Shown one piece after another: positions 5,034 through 5,065 of a stretch of DNA of 5,065 nucleotides; the stretch's first letter is position 1; each line of letters opens with the position of its first letter. A program made the translations under genes and the position numbers. The notes below the pieces were generated by a model that saw only the letters and a program-made list of their open reading frames with translations, had not been told where the DNA came from and searched no databases. This stretch comes from an uncultured Oscillospiraceae bacterium (GTDB lineage: Bacteria; Bacillota; Clostridia; Oscillospirales; Acutalibacteraceae): contig CAJKJS010000136.1 of NCBI GenBank assembly GCA_905200265.1, positions 1 to 5,065 on the forward strand, read 5' to 3'.

Positions 5034-5065
5034 ATATTTGGGTACCTCTCTCTGCCATCTATTTA

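Noticed and set aside
5034..5065. End of an upstream gene such as holB
   Set aside because: Stop codons occur in two minus-strand frames near the edge, but 32 bases are too few to identify any gene.
1..5065. CRISPR array, transposon, tRNA or rRNA genes
   Set aside because: No spaced direct repeats, transposase, terminal inverted repeats, or tRNA/rRNA consensus were seen on either strand.

Overview
The window looks like the chromosome of an anaerobic low-to-mid GC Firmicute. The evidence is the 2[4Fe-4S] clostridial-type ferredoxin, the strong GGAGG-type ribosome binding sites, the many T-tract terminators, and the order ricT - trmN(yabB) - rsmI(yabC), which is the Bacillus/Clostridium order downstream of holB. 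The class Negativicutes would fit, but this rests on general impression and cannot be settled from the window.

Layout. From the right edge leftwards on the minus strand: ricT (4164-5033), a 56-residue ferredoxin with its own promoter and terminator (3923-4093), then trmN (3091-3846) and rsmI (2255-3094), which overlap by 4 bases. These end at a perfect 18-bp hairpin (2209-2250). At the left, ychF (88-1182) is also on the minus strand, with a clear promoter (1226-1254) and terminator (1-40). Between the two minus-strand blocks is a plus-strand island. It holds a promoter and structured leader (1365-1475), a gene for an unrecognised membrane-anchored protein of 171 residues (1476-1991), and a second, diverged copy of the same promoter (2029-2097). 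The second promoter has no credible gene behind it and runs straight into the shared terminator, so a small RNA of about 175 bases is the natural reading.

How the genes relate. ricT (an Fe-S protein of the RNase Y specificity complex), trmN (tRNA m6A methyltransferase), rsmI (16S rRNA C1402 2'-O-methyltransferase) and ychF (ribosome-associated ATPase) are all translation or RNA housekeeping genes. The ferredoxin sits where Bacillus subtilis has yabA, and yazA is missing between trmN and rsmI. The least explained part is 1300-2260: two copies of one promoter module, about 81% identical over 70 columns, one driving a membrane protein with a possible SD-masking leader and the other a possible non-coding RNA.
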